DNA of 64,000 bases from Dysgonomonas sp. HGC4 (lineage in GTDB: Bacteria; Bacteroidota; Bacteroidia; Bacteroidales; Dysgonomonadaceae), in NCBI RefSeq assembly GCF_001261715.1, contig NZ_CVRU01000119.1:1-64000 (forward strand). The letters run 5' to 3'. Below the pieces are notes generated by a model. It saw nothing but the letters and a program-made list of their open reading frames with translations, made no database searches and had not been told where the DNA came from. Shown here piece after piece: positions 1 to 10,019 of this stretch. The first letter of the stretch is position 1, and each line of letters starts with the position of its first letter. A program made the position numbers and the translations under genes.

Positions 1-115
1 TACATAGATTACTTAATGTACCGTAAGTTATAGATAATAACCTGCGGTGCATTATTCTTCTGAGAAAGACTATACTAAAACCGCTAGACATGCACGGTGT
101 TAATCAATCCTCTTA

Positions 116-1372
116 TTATATATTATCGTTTAGACCAACAGTCTTATCCTTCTTGTCGAATTTTTCAACTAGAAACATCAGTAAACTGAAAATAATAATA
201 CTAAACATAACACTTGCATAGCCTATGTTTTGAATTATTTCGCCTTCGTGTATTTGTTGTTCTGTTACTGCTAACTGTAAAGGCATTGAAGCCAATACTG
301 CGGATACCAGCCCTTTTGGATTAAGTATGCTCATGATTCTTCTATCTCGGGATGAATAACCTTTTCTGCAAAAAAGAGCAATGGAAGGTATACGCACAAT
401 AAACATAAGGCATATAAATAGAACTCCCATTATTATATGATCCGACTCGGATAACTTAATGCTCATTCCTATATAAACAAAGAAGAACGTTTTGAAGATG
501 AATGCAATTTCCGAATAGAAGTTTTTCTCATCTTCCATAAGTAGCATCGGATTTTTACGCTTTATGAAATTCTTCTCCGGATCTCGTTTCTCAAGAATAT
601 TGGAAAATTCATCAATATTACCCAACATAAAACCAAATGATAAGACTGCCATACCTCCATTGATATCTAAAAGTTCACAAAAACCATAGATAATAAATGC
701 CAAAGCGAAAGAGGTAAACATGCTATTCTTTAGTTTAGTTATAACATATCGTCGTATGCTCGTCCAAAAATAACCAGTGGCAAGACCGATAGAGGTAGCA
801 AAAAGAAGTGAGATTGCCATGTGTTTTATAGTATCAGCAACACTAAATGAACCACTATCCATTGCATCAAGTAGAGCCAATGCTCCTATTAGACAGACGA
901 TATCGCTTAATGCACATTCGAGAAAAACTACACTTTCGGCTTTCTTTCCTAACTTAAGTTGTTTTAGCATAGGTAGTATAATAGGAGTAGAGATACTACC
1001 AACGCAAGCTCCCATAAAAGCACTCGGTAATAAATCGAGTCCCAATCCATAATACCCTACTGCCATACCTACACCTACCGGAACGAGAAAATTAAATACG
1101 GTGAGGAGGCTTGCGGGACCGATAGCTTTGCCTATACCATCGAAGTTGAGTCGTGTTCCACTTTCATAAAGAATAACAATAAGAGTTATAGTCGTGAAAA
1201 TTTTACCTAATCGACCTAAATCTTCGGGGCTGGCAAGGTGAAAAACCGGACCAATCAGCAACCCGACAAAGAGTAAAAAAAGAACATTCGGTATTCTGGT
1301 TTTCTCAAAAAGGGCATTAAAAATTAATGAGAAAAAAATCAGTGAACCAGTAAATATAAGTGCTACTTCCAT
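116..1372 (-). CDS. Cation:proton antiporter (CPA family)
   Basis: A 418-residue polytopic membrane protein, almost wholly hydrophobic, with about a dozen predicted membrane segments and no large soluble tail. Its layout matches sodium (or potassium)/proton exchangers of the CPA superfamily, which exchange cytoplasmic cations for protons across the inner membrane. A Ser-Asp pair in the segment ECALSDIVCLIG lies where CPA antiporters keep their ion-binding acidic residue. There is no TrkA-type regulatory tail, so it is a short form. It is transcribed away from the HTCS gene next to it and separated by about 170 bp, so it is probably a separate unit. The ion specificity cannot be read from the sequence. 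Confidence 0.85.
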   Translation of the reverse strand: MEVALIFTGSLIFFSLIFNALFEKTRIPNVLFLLFVGLLIGPVFHLASPEDLGRLGKIFTTITLIVILYESGTRLNFDGIGKAIGPASLLTVFNFLVPVGVGMAVGYYGLGLDLLPSAFMGACVGSISTPIILPMLKQLKLGKKAESVVFLECALSDIVCLIGALALLDAMDSGSFSVADTIKHMAISLLFATSIGLATGYFWTSIRRYVITKLKNSMFTSFALAFIIYGFCELLDINGGMAVLSFGFMLGNIDEFSNILEKRDPEKNFIKRKNPMLLMEDEKNFYSEIAFIFKTFFFVYIGMSIKLSESDHIIMGVLFICLMFIVRIPSIALFCRKGYSSRDRRIMSILNPKGLVSAVLASMPLQLAVTEQQIHEGEIIQNIGYASVMFSIIIFSLLMFLVEKFDKKDKTVGLNDNI

Positions 1373-1542
1373 TAAATATCTATTTTAATCAAACTTTAAA
1401 CACTGGCTGGTTATACAATGTTCAGAGGGTATTATATCATTAAACTCAGAAACTATTCTTTTTATTAGATATACCGAGAGACTGTATATCGTTTTTTCGA
1501 GATCTGAAATTAAATGGAACTCTTTCAATCAGCAAATAATTA

Positions 1543-4500
1543 TTAGTTGGGTGTATCATTGGCATCTCGGTATTCTTTGGGCGACATTTCGTATTGTTTT
1601 GCAAACTCCCGATAGAAATACGATTTGTTGGTGAATCCAGATTTAAACATAATCTCAGAAACAGTTAGTCGAGTTGATTTGAGCAGCTTCGACGCATGTG
1701 CAAGTCGTATTGTTCTAACAAACTCACTTGGAGTTTTATCTGTAAGCTCTTTTAGTTTCCTATAAAGAGTAGCTTTGCTTATACCTAAGAAGTCAGCAAT
1801 AGAGTTCGGATTAAGAGACTCGTCATCCATACTGTTCTCTATGAAAGAAATTATATCTTCTAGAAATTTTTCGCCTTCTTGATGCATCGTAATTCCGTCT
1901 CTTACTACCTCGGAAGATATACTCGAATTGAAATACTCTTTTAATGTTGCTTGTTTGTTTATCAGGTTTTCAATAGTTGATAGTACATGACGAGGATGAA
2001 ATGGCTTGCTGATGTACAAGTCGGCTCCATGCTTGTAAGCATTGATATGATCCTCTATTGTATTCTTTGCAGAAATACTGATAATTGGAATATGTGCAGT
2101 TTTAGGATTCGATTTTAATCTATCGATTAATGTAATTCCATCCAAATTGGGCATCATTATATCGCTTATTATAATATCAGGGCGATTAATCTCTATTTGG
2201 TTTAATGCGTCTTCTCCATCAACCGCTTCTTGTGTTGTATAATAGGGTGTAAGAATATCTTTAAGTAATTCGGTGATATTTTTCTCGTCTTCTACAATCA
2301 ATATAGATACTTTTTTATTGGATTGTATATTAAGCAGGTAATTGCTCTGAGGTACAACATTCGATTCTTCGCTGACAACATTCGGCTTTACCATTAATAA
2401 TGGAGGAACCACTAATGTAAACTGTACAGATTCACCATACTTGCTGGATACTGTAATTTTTCCCCCAAGCAATTCAGTCAAACCCTTCGTAAGGTTCAAC
2501 CCTATACCTGTACTTACGGCACTTTGTACTTTAGGGGTATCATCAAATATTTTATATTTGTTGAATATCTCAGCCATTTGACTTTCGGTAAGTCCCTTGC
2601 CCGAATTTCGAACGGTCATATGTAATGCATTCTCATGTTCTGCATCCTGCCATACGTTTATATGAATATAGCCATTTCGTGGAGTGTACTTAAAGGCATT
2701 AGAAAACAGATTGAAAAATATTTTCTCCAATGAATCTCTATCTGTATTTATAGTAGATGTATTATTCACCGCCACCTGATAGTCTATCTTATTTTCCTGA
2801 GCCATCTCGATATAGTTATCGGAAACATAATCGGTTAATAACTTCACATCAATTGTTTCGGGATGTAAGGGGGTATGTCCCGTTTTTGTTTTTCGGAACT
2901 CCATCAATTCATTGATGAGTTTCTGCATCCGCTCTGCATTATTCTTTATAATCTGTATATACCGTTTAGTATAACTATCGAGTTTTACACTTTCGAGCAG
3001 GTGTTGGGCAGGTCCATAAATAAGAGTTAAGGGTGTAAAAAACTCATGTGCAACATTGGTAAACAAATTCAATTTAGATTCATATACTTTTTGTTGATGT
3101 TCTTTCTCTATCTTTTTCAGAAACAACTCTCTATTAAGTCTGATACGATTCTTAATTACCGATTGAGTAACATACAACGCTATAAGCGCCAATAAAACAT
3201 AAAGCAATATAGCTATGGTACTAAGCCACCAAGGATGTGCCACACTTATTTGAAGTTCGTACATATTTTTACTCCAAACCTTATCTCCATTAGTAGTCCT
3301 TACTTCCAATTTGTATTTCCCCGGAGGTAGCTTGGCAAAAACAATATTCGGATTATTCCCGTTGTTAATCCATCCTTCGGTATAATTAGATAGGCGATAA
3401 GCGTATTCGCAGTTCTCATTGTTGATAAAGTCGCTTGCTATAAATGAGAATGTAACATAGCGTTCGTCGTAAGACAGTTGTAAAACTCCATCTTTAATCC
3501 TCTCATTGATATTTTGAGAGGTATTGTATATTTTCAAACTGCTAAGACTTAATATCGGATCGAAGTTTCGTAATTGTATATTATCAGGATTGAAATAACT
3601 AAACCCGCTTACCCCTCCGAAATAAAGATTATTGTCTTTGTCCTTAAGATAAGCACCATCCGAAAATTCATCATTCTGCAAACCATCCATAAGAGTATAA
3701 TTGGCTATTTTGCCAGAAGATGAATCCAGACGAGAAATACCTTGATTAGTACTTATCCATATGTTGTTTGAGTTATCTTCTAATATCCCATGAATTGTAT
3801 TGTTATTTAAACCTTCATTTTCTGTATATTGAAATATCTGTTTCGGATTGCTTTCCGTTTCCAACCGATTCAATCCATAACTAGTGCCTATCCAAAGATT
3901 CTGATCGCTACTGCTCAGCAAGCATAGTATATCATTATTTGTGAGTGGTAGGTCGCTATGCACATCTTCGAAATTCTCAAAAGTACCATTCTTAGTATTT
4001 ACTTTATTAAGACCGGCCCCTCGAGTTCCAAACCACAATTCATTCTTATTACTCGAAGGAATAATGGTATAAATAACATCATTACTTAGCGATTTTCGCT
4101 GATCGGAGGAGATATATTGTTCTAAATCTTCTACTACATATTCATCATTTACTTTATTCAGTTTGATTCTTATCAATCCATATCCCGAAGTTCCTAGCCA
4201 AAGCAGAGAATCATTATTTGAGAAATAGATACTATAAATTGCTTTAAAAATGGGGAATCGAGAGGGGATATTTAATTTTTGTAAACGATTGTTTTTTGCA
4301 TGTAGTATATTAATACCTTCACCTTCTGTTCCGATAAATATGTCATTCAGTTTATTTTTCTTGATTGAATATACCGAATTAGATATAAGTCCGTTACTGA
4401 GATTCTTATAGTCTGAAACAAACCCTGTTTCTCTGTTTAATAATTTGATGCCATCACCTTTTGTCCCGATTAATATTTCACCATCTGCATTTTGACAAAA

Positions 4501-5535
4501 ACTTCTGACAGGATGATTCGTCTTTACAGTCTGAAAAGGAGAAGCATATTTGTAGACTTGCAAAACGCCTTGTCCATCACTTCCAATCCATAAGATATCC
4601 TGATTCCCAAAATACATAGTAAAGATAGGTACTCTATCAGAGACACCTTCTACATCCGTAAGTTTATCTTCTTTTTGATCATATTTGATACACCCACCCT
4701 CATAGAAGCTTATGTACAATATGTCTTTGTGATAAACAGCTTGCGATATAGATTTAGATAAATTGAAATCTAAATGTTTTATTAATGACAATGATTCATT
4801 TAGTATCGACAGTCCATTAGAAGAGGTTAAGATAAGCTTGTTTTCAGAAAAAAATATTCGGTCAATAAAACTATCACTTTTCACCTCTTTCTCATTGTTG
4901 AATGAGATTACGTTATCTCCTGTTTGCTTTACTTTATAGTATTTAAGAGTGCCATTATTTAAGAGAAAATAGGCGTTATCGTTGTTATCTATCAAGAAAT
5001 CTTTAATCTCGCCTTTTATCTGAATATCTATAGCCTTGAACAGTTGAGCTTGATCGTCAAAATAAAACAAACCCTGTTCTTTCACAAACGAAACTACTTT
5101 TCGGGAGGATGTAAGTCCCAGCATAAACGATTTCTCTTGCTTAGGAACTTTGTGATCTGGTCCGAAAAAATAATTGGTAAATGTTTGAGTCTTTCTGTCC
5201 CACCGGTTTACACCATAGTCCGTAGAAACCCATAAATAAGAAGCATCTTGTTCTACAATCTGTCGTATAATATTGTTACTGATAGAGTGCTTGTTATTTT
5301 TATTATATCTGAATGTTTTAATATCTCTACCATTATAGGCGTTCAATCCATCCCATGTTCCGATCCAAACAGTATGTTCCGAATCCTCGAAAATGCAGTT
5401 AACCGAGTTGTTCGACAAACCGTTGATGTTTGATAGGTATTTTACAACATTTGTCGCATGCATAGGTAATGAGAGGGTTACGAATAACACTCCAATGAAA
5501 TATTTAAAGGGAAATATTTTTAATAATTTTTCCAT
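1543..5535 (-). CDS. Hybrid two-component system regulator (HTCS) of PUL 1
   Basis: A 1330-residue one-protein signalling system. In order it has: a signal peptide (about 1-27); a long periplasmic sensor of two-component-regulator propeller repeats (many W-I-G-T blades, about 30-690); a Y_Y_Y domain (about 700-790); one membrane helix (about 797-820); a HisKA domain with phospho-acceptor His830 in the motif VAHEFFTPL; a HATPase domain; a receiver domain with Asp1125 in DIMMPN; and a C-terminal AraC-type DNA-binding domain (about 1230-1325). Proteins of this class bind an oligosaccharide in the periplasm and activate the adjacent PUL. It is divergent from the GH13 gene, and the 76-bp element in the shared intergenic region is a plausible target. 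All catalytic motifs appear intact. Confidence 0.95.
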   Translation of the reverse strand: MEKLLKIFPFKYFIGVLFVTLSLPMHATNVVKYLSNINGLSNNSVNCIFEDSEHTVWIGTWDGLNAYNGRDIKTFRYNKNNKHSISNNIIRQIVEQDASYLWVSTDYGVNRWDRKTQTFTNYFFGPDHKVPKQEKSFMLGLTSSRKVVSFVKEQGLFYFDDQAQLFKAIDIQIKGEIKDFLIDNNDNAYFLLNNGTLKYYKVKQTGDNVISFNNEKEVKSDSFIDRIFFSENKLILTSSNGLSILNESLSLIKHLDFNLSKSISQAVYHKDILYISFYEGGCIKYDQKEDKLTDVEGVSDRVPIFTMYFGNQDILWIGSDGQGVLQVYKYASPFQTVKTNHPVRSFCQNADGEILIGTKGDGIKLLNRETGFVSDYKNLSNGLISNSVYSIKKNKLNDIFIGTEGEGINILHAKNNRLQKLNIPSRFPIFKAIYSIYFSNNDSLLWLGTSGYGLIRIKLNKVNDEYVVEDLEQYISSDQRKSLSNDVIYTIIPSSNKNELWFGTRGAGLNKVNTKNGTFENFEDVHSDLPLTNNDILCLLSSSDQNLWIGTSYGLNRLETESNPKQIFQYTENEGLNNNTIHGILEDNSNNIWISTNQGISRLDSSSGKIANYTLMDGLQNDEFSDGAYLKDKDNNLYFGGVSGFSYFNPDNIQLRNFDPILSLSSLKIYNTSQNINERIKDGVLQLSYDERYVTFSFIASDFINNENCEYAYRLSNYTEGWINNGNNPNIVFAKLPPGKYKLEVRTTNGDKVWSKNMYELQISVAHPWWLSTIAILLYVLLALIALYVTQSVIKNRIRLNRELFLKKIEKEHQQKVYESKLNLFTNVAHEFFTPLTLIYGPAQHLLESVKLDSYTKRYIQIIKNNAERMQKLINELMEFRKTKTGHTPLHPETIDVKLLTDYVSDNYIEMAQENKIDYQVAVNNTSTINTDRDSLEKIFFNLFSNAFKYTPRNGYIHINVWQDAEHENALHMTVRNSGKGLTESQMAEIFNKYKIFDDTPKVQSAVSTGIGLNLTKGLTELLGGKITVSSKYGESVQFTLVVPPLLMVKPNVVSEESNVVPQSNYLLNIQSNKKVSILIVEDEKNITELLKDILTPYYTTQEAVDGEDALNQIEINRPDIIISDIMMPNLDGITLIDRLKSNPKTAHIPIISISAKNTIEDHINAYKHGADLYISKPFHPRHVLSTIENLINKQATLKEYFNSSISSEVVRDGITMHQEGEKFLEDIISFIENSMDDESLNPNSIADFLGISKATLYRKLKELTDKTPSEFVRTIRLAHASKLLKSTRLTVSEIMFKSGFTNKSYFYREFAKQYEMSPKEYRDANDTPN

Positions 5536-5932
5536 AGATACAGTTTCTTTTTACTAGCTGAAAGTGCTTAATGATACATCGTTAAATCACAACCAATAGT
5601 GATAGTTGTGTTCGAATGGATAATGAATTAAGGTTTCAGATCTTTTTTTGTTCAAAAGTTGCCTTTGTAAAACTACGAAAAATAACTGAAAACATGTTGT
5701 ATAGCACCTGTATACTCTTTTGATAATATAGTGCACCTCATGGCTAGGCGTTCGCGATAGCTTTGTTTAAAAGAAACTGATTAGCGTATTACGCAAACAA
5801 ACCTAAACCAGAACATTTAAAGAGTAACTCAAAAGAAGTATTACTAATAATATACTATCTAATTAGAACTGTACCAACTCTTCTGAAATATTAAAGTAAA
5901 AGAACAGAATACCTCTAAAAATAAAAATAGTT
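5536..5932. other. Divergent intergenic region between HTCS and GH13
   Basis: 397 bp without a gene, separating the HTCS from the start of PUL 1. It contains the first copy of the 76-bp duplicated promoter element (5693-5768). The remainder is AT-rich; no RNA gene or other clear motif was seen. No convincing -7 box was found for the HTCS gene itself on the minus strand. Confidence 0.7.
5693..5768 (+). promoter_or_regulatory. Duplicated 76-bp PUL promoter element, copy 1
   Basis: This segment matches 7591-7666 at 69 of 76 positions without gaps. Its downstream end carries TAGCTTTG (5758-5765), an exact fit to the Bacteroidota -7 consensus TAnnTTTG, and no good -33 box is present at the normal spacing, as expected for an activator-dependent promoter. 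The best-conserved upstream block, TATACTCTTTTGATAATATA (5711-5730), is flanked by GCAC and GTGC and could be the regulator's site. Transcription would start near 5771, giving a leader of about 160 nt before the GH13 gene. The HTCS encoded divergently is the natural candidate activator; that link is inference. Confidence 0.75.
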
Positions 5933-7570
5933 ATGAAATCTACCTTATTGAATCTTACCCTTTTCTTCCTGTTAATAATGAATGTAAATACAGGAGTTGC
6001 AAAAGAAAAATCTATTGATAAAAAATGGTGGAAAGAATCTGTATTTTATCAAATATACATGCCTAGTTATGCAGATAGCAATGGGGATGGATACGGAGAT
6101 TTTAAAGGAATGACCGATAAGTTAGATTATTTACAATCGTTAGGAATTAAAGGTATTTGGCTTACCCCGTTTCTGACTTCTCCGAAAGTAGATAACGGAT
6201 ACGATATTGCTGATTATTATGAAGTTGACCCAACATATGGTACTAAAGCCGATTTTGATATTTTTCTAAAAGAAGCACATCAAAGAGGTATTAAGGTAAT
6301 CATAGATATGGTTCTCAATCATACATCCACTGATTGTAAGTGGTTTCAGGAATCAAGAAAATCGAAAGACAATCCTTATCGTGATTATTATATATGGAAA
6401 GATGAGCCCAACAATTGGGAATCATTATTTGGGGGTACAGCATGGCAAAAAGATAGCTTAACCAATCAATATTATTATCACAAGTTCGATGTAAGAATGG
6501 CAGACCTTAATTGGGCAAATCCAGAAGTGGTTAGTGAGGTACAAAACATTCTTCGTTTTTGGCTTGATGCAGGTGTAGATGGATTTCGATTAGACGTAAT
6601 CAACTTTCTCAACACTGATGGAATTACAACTGATAACCCAACAAAAGATGGACAACAGGATCACGTAAACGATATAAATCAATCAGGAGTAAAAGATGCT
6701 ATGCGGATTATAAAAGCCACAGTAAACGAATACGATGATCGTTTTATTGTGGGAGAAATAGGCAGCGATAAAATAGAGGTTTTAAGACAATACCAAGCTC
6801 AGGATTTATTAGATGTTGTTTTTAATTTCAATTTTGGGAGTATCGCATCATTTTCGGCACAACGCATTTTTGATGAATTGCAAAGTATGGAAGAAAACAT
6901 GAGCAATTACCCGACTTTGTTTTTCGGTAGTCACGATATGCCACGAATGATAGATCGGCTGGCAGATGGTGACCAAGACAGAGCTACAGCATTGGCAGCC
7001 TTAATGCTTACCGCAAAAGGAGTACCCTTTATTTATTATGGTGAAGAAATTGGAATGCACAATATTATTGCTCAGAATTTCGATGAAATGGTCGATATAC
7101 AGGGGCGAACACAATACAGACTGGCTCTAGAGGAGGGTAAGAGCCTTGATGAAGCTCTTCGCTTTGGAAACGAGCATAATCGAGATAAGTCACGTAGCCC
7201 TATGCATTGGAACGGAGATGCTTTTGCCGGATTTTCTAACGAAAAAACATGGATTAAAATTAACCCTGATTATAAAAGCTTAAATGTTGAGGCTCTAACT
7301 TCTCAAAAAGGTTCTATTCTTAATATCTATAAAGCATTAATAGCCTTGCGAAACAGTAAAAAAGTACTGCAATATGGCGAATACGAAAATCTGGAATATG
7401 AAGACAATCAAATTTCGTTTACCAGATCTTTCGAAGGCGATAAAATCACTGTTGTAATAAACTTCGGGATAGAAAAAGAAATAACACTACCCAAAGGAAC
7501 TTCGGTACTAATGGGAAGTAAACACCTCAAACCAAATAGTTTTATTGTTTACAGAAAACTCAAAGATTGA
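5933..7570 (+). CDS. Secreted GH13 alpha-glucosidase/alpha-amylase family enzyme
   Basis: A 545-residue protein with a signal peptide (about 1-24) and a complete GH13 barrel. The catalytic triad is present: nucleophile Asp221 (GFRLDV), acid/base Glu275 (VGEIG) and Asp335 (GSHDMPR). Conserved region V reads MADLN, between the QPDLN of oligo-1,6-glucosidases and the MPKLN of neopullulanases. The opening motif YQIYMPSYADSNGDGYGD resembles exo-acting oligo-1,6-glucosidase/alpha-glucosidase members. It should cleave alpha-glucosidic bonds in oligosaccharides in the periplasm. It is the first gene of PUL 1, directly behind promoter copy 1. The exact linkage specificity is not readable. Confidence 0.9.
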   Translation: MKSTLLNLTLFFLLIMNVNTGVAKEKSIDKKWWKESVFYQIYMPSYADSNGDGYGDFKGMTDKLDYLQSLGIKGIWLTPFLTSPKVDNGYDIADYYEVDPTYGTKADFDIFLKEAHQRGIKVIIDMVLNHTSTDCKWFQESRKSKDNPYRDYYIWKDEPNNWESLFGGTAWQKDSLTNQYYYHKFDVRMADLNWANPEVVSEVQNILRFWLDAGVDGFRLDVINFLNTDGITTDNPTKDGQQDHVNDINQSGVKDAMRIIKATVNEYDDRFIVGEIGSDKIEVLRQYQAQDLLDVVFNFNFGSIASFSAQRIFDELQSMEENMSNYPTLFFGSHDMPRMIDRLADGDQDRATALAALMLTAKGVPFIYYGEEIGMHNIIAQNFDEMVDIQGRTQYRLALEEGKSLDEALRFGNEHNRDKSRSPMHWNGDAFAGFSNEKTWIKINPDYKSLNVEALTSQKGSILNIYKALIALRNSKKVLQYGEYENLEYEDNQISFTRSFEGDKITVVINFGIEKEITLPKGTSVLMGSKHLKPNSFIVYRKLKD

Positions 7571-7590
7571 GATTCTAAAACCTGAGAAAA

Positions 7591-7666
7591 CATGTTGTAG
7601 AGCACGTGTATACTCTTTTGATAATATAGTACACCTTATGGCTTGTCGTTCACGATAGCTTTGTTT
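7591..7666 (+). promoter_or_regulatory. Duplicated 76-bp PUL promoter element, copy 2
   Basis: Second copy of the element seen at 5693-5768, with seven substitutions and no gaps. The block TATACTCTTTTGATAATATA (7609-7628) and the -7 box TAGCTTTG (7656-7663) are unchanged. It lies in the 137-bp gap between the GH13 and GH130 genes, so the GH130-MFS-lipoprotein-SusCD run likely has its own promoter with a leader of about 38 nt, co-regulated with the GH13 gene. Confidence 0.75.
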
Positions 7667-7707
7667 CGAGATAACAAAATAAACTAACCATATAAAGAAT
7701 AAAAGAA

Positions 7708-8757
7708 ATGGATATCGCAAAAAGATTCGCTCAAAACCCATTATTAAAACCTGCAGACCTTGAAGCAGGAATTAACGGAATGGAAATAACCTGTCTACTA
7801 AATCCGGGAGTTTTTAAATTCAATGGTAAAACATGGTTATTGCTTCGTGTGGCAGAACGCCCTACACAGAAAGATGATGTTATCAGTTTTCCAGTATATA
7901 ATAAAGAAGGCAAAATAGAAGTTGTTTCATTCGGTAAAGACGATCCTAAATTAGACGCTTCTGATCCTCGTGTTATTAAATATGATGGAAAGAATTATCT
8001 AACCACCATGTCTTACTTACGTTTAGTGTCAAGCGAAGATGGTATTAACTTTAAGGAAGAAGCAGAGTATCCTCCTATTTTCGGAGAAGGAGATCTTGAA
8101 GCTTTCGGTATCGAAGATTGTCGTGTAGCAACTACCGAAGATGGATTCTTTTTGACATTCACAGAAGTTTCTTCCGTAGCAGTAGGTGTAGGACTGATAC
8201 ACACCAAAGACTGGAAAAACTATACCCGTCATGGAATGATTTTCCCTCCACACAATAAAGACTGTGCATTATTCGAAGAAAAAATAGGAGATAAATATTT
8301 CACGCTACACCGTCCAAGCAGTCCCGAGCTAGGAGGTAATTATATTTGGATATCATCATCGCCTGACCGTTTACATTGGGGTGGTCACAAATGTATTGCC
8401 ACCACTCGCGAAGGAATGTGGGATTGTGCTCGCGTAGGTGCAGGAGCTGCCCCAATCAGAACCGAAGAAGGTTGGCTGGAAATTTATCACGGTGCCGATT
8501 ACAATCACCGTTATTGCTTAGGTGCTCTTTTATTGGATTTGAACGATCCTTCAAAAGTACTAGCACGTAGCAAAGAACCTATTATGGAGCCTATTGCTGA
8601 ATACGAACAAACTGGATTCTTTGGTAATGTAGTATTTACAAACGGTCATGTAGTAGAAGGTGATACTATCAAGATGTATTACGGAGCTAGTGATGAGGTA
8701 ATATGTGGTGCTGAATTTTCAATCGCTGAGATCTTAAAATCATTGAAACAAGCATAA
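7708..8757 (+). CDS. GH130 family glycoside phosphorylase/mannosidase
   Basis: A 349-residue five-bladed beta-propeller enzyme of family GH130, which acts on beta-mannosides, most members by phosphorolysis and some by hydrolysis. Visible family traits are the N-terminal LLNPGVFKFNGKTWLLLRV segment, RPTQKDD, LDASDPRV, and GIEDCRVATTEDG around residues 134-146. No signal peptide is present, so it is cytoplasmic and should act on a sugar brought in by the MFS carrier encoded next. Its stop codon overlaps the MFS start (TAATG), which implies translational coupling. Which mannoside is used, and whether phosphate is the acceptor, cannot be decided from the sequence alone. Confidence 0.9.
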   Translation: MDIAKRFAQNPLLKPADLEAGINGMEITCLLNPGVFKFNGKTWLLLRVAERPTQKDDVISFPVYNKEGKIEVVSFGKDDPKLDASDPRVIKYDGKNYLTTMSYLRLVSSEDGINFKEEAEYPPIFGEGDLEAFGIEDCRVATTEDGFFLTFTEVSSVAVGVGLIHTKDWKNYTRHGMIFPPHNKDCALFEEKIGDKYFTLHRPSSPELGGNYIWISSSPDRLHWGGHKCIATTREGMWDCARVGAGAAPIRTEEGWLEIYHGADYNHRYCLGALLLDLNDPSKVLARSKEPIMEPIAEYEQTGFFGNVVFTNGHVVEGDTIKMYYGASDEVICGAEFSIAEILKSLKQA

Positions 8758-10019
8758 TGAATAAATTAAAATCAGAATATTTGTTTTTCAAACAGCAGGA
8801 ACCTAATATGCGTACCCTGCTGATGACAAACATGCTCTATGCTCTAGTACTACCTGTGGTAGAGATATTTATAGGAGCTTATATTATGCGTAATACAAGC
8901 GATCCTATATCTGTAGCTTTCTATCAACTGTTTATGTATGTGGGCATTGTAGCAACTTCTTGCCTCAACGGTTATTTGTTACGGATTGTTAATGTAAAAG
9001 TCTTGTATGCAGCAGGTATACTGGTAAGTGGTCTGTCTATGTATGCCATGATGACAATAAAGTCTTTAGGCTTTATGGAATTGGGTATTGCAGGCTTTTC
9101 GATGGGTGCGGCTGCCGGATTTTTCTGGACAAACAGATACTTACTAACATTGAATAATACGACAGACGAAAACCGAAATTATTTCTTTGGTTTAGAATCT
9201 TTCTTCTTTTCAATAGCTTCTATAACTGTGCCGTTGGTTATTGGTGCATTCCTTAGTCAGATAGACGGAGTAACTATTTTAGGTATAAGTTTTGATGTAA
9301 ATCTGGCATATCAGGTAGTAACAATAGGTGTAATTGCACTTACAGTTCTAGCTACAATTGTATTGTGGAGAGGTAAATTCGTAAATCCCATTGAACGAGA
9401 CTTCATCTATTTTCGTTTTACTGTATTATGGAGGAAGATGTTAGTGTTATCGTCTCTTAAAGGAATGGTGCAGGGTTTCTTGGTTACAGCTCCTGCAATC
9501 CTTATAATGAAACTTGTTGGCGACGAAGGTGCACTTGGGCTTATACAAGGTGTAAGTGGTGCTTTAACCGCAGTTCTGGTATATATACTCGGACGTATTG
9601 CTAAACCCGAAGACCGTATCAAAATCTTTACAGGAGGACTACTTATATTTTTTATAGGTACACTTTTTAATGGTGTTCTCTTCTCGGCAGTAGGTGTGAT
9701 TGTTTTTGTGTTATGTAAGGTAATTTTCCAACCGTTATTCGACTTGGCATATTTCCCTATTATGATGAAAACAATTGATACCGTATCTAAAATTGAAGGT
9801 AGAAATAAGTATGCTTACATCCTTAGTCACGAGTTTGGCTTGTTTTTAGGAAGAGCATCAGGATTACTATTATTTATTTTCCTTGCATATGGCGTGTCGC
9901 AAGATTTTGCCCTTAAGTATGCACTTATAGTAGTAGCGGCATTACAACTTATCTCTTATCCTTTAGCTAAGAATATTATTAAGCAAACTAATATGATTGA
10001 TGAAAATGAAAAAAACTAA
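8757..10019 (+). CDS. MFS transporter, probable oligosaccharide importer of PUL 1
   Basis: A 420-residue integral membrane protein with about twelve hydrophobic segments and MFS-like architecture. It starts on the overlapping TAATG of the GH130 gene and its end overlaps the next gene, so it sits inside one tight operon. In PULs with a cytoplasmic GH130, an MFS permease carries the final disaccharide across the inner membrane, and this gene is well placed for that task. The substrate is inferred from context only. Confidence 0.88.
   Translation: MNKLKSEYLFFKQQEPNMRTLLMTNMLYALVLPVVEIFIGAYIMRNTSDPISVAFYQLFMYVGIVATSCLNGYLLRIVNVKVLYAAGILVSGLSMYAMMTIKSLGFMELGIAGFSMGAAAGFFWTNRYLLTLNNTTDENRNYFFGLESFFFSIASITVPLVIGAFLSQIDGVTILGISFDVNLAYQVVTIGVIALTVLATIVLWRGKFVNPIERDFIYFRFTVLWRKMLVLSSLKGMVQGFLVTAPAILIMKLVGDEGALGLIQGVSGALTAVLVYILGRIAKPEDRIKIFTGGLLIFFIGTLFNGVLFSAVGVIVFVLCKVIFQPLFDLAYFPIMMKTIDTVSKIEGRNKYAYILSHEFGLFLGRASGLLLFIFLAYGVSQDFALKYALIVVAALQLISYPLAKNIIKQTNMIDENEKN

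Noticed and set aside
777-1052. A 91-codon open frame on the plus strand
   Set aside because: It is the antisense shadow of the antiporter gene, whose frame has clear membrane-protein composition.
1468-1490. Hairpin GATATAC/GTATATC followed by T residues between the antiporter and HTCS genes
   Set aside because: The T-run is on the plus strand while both neighbouring genes are on the minus strand, and the stem is only 7 bp of A/T-rich sequence.
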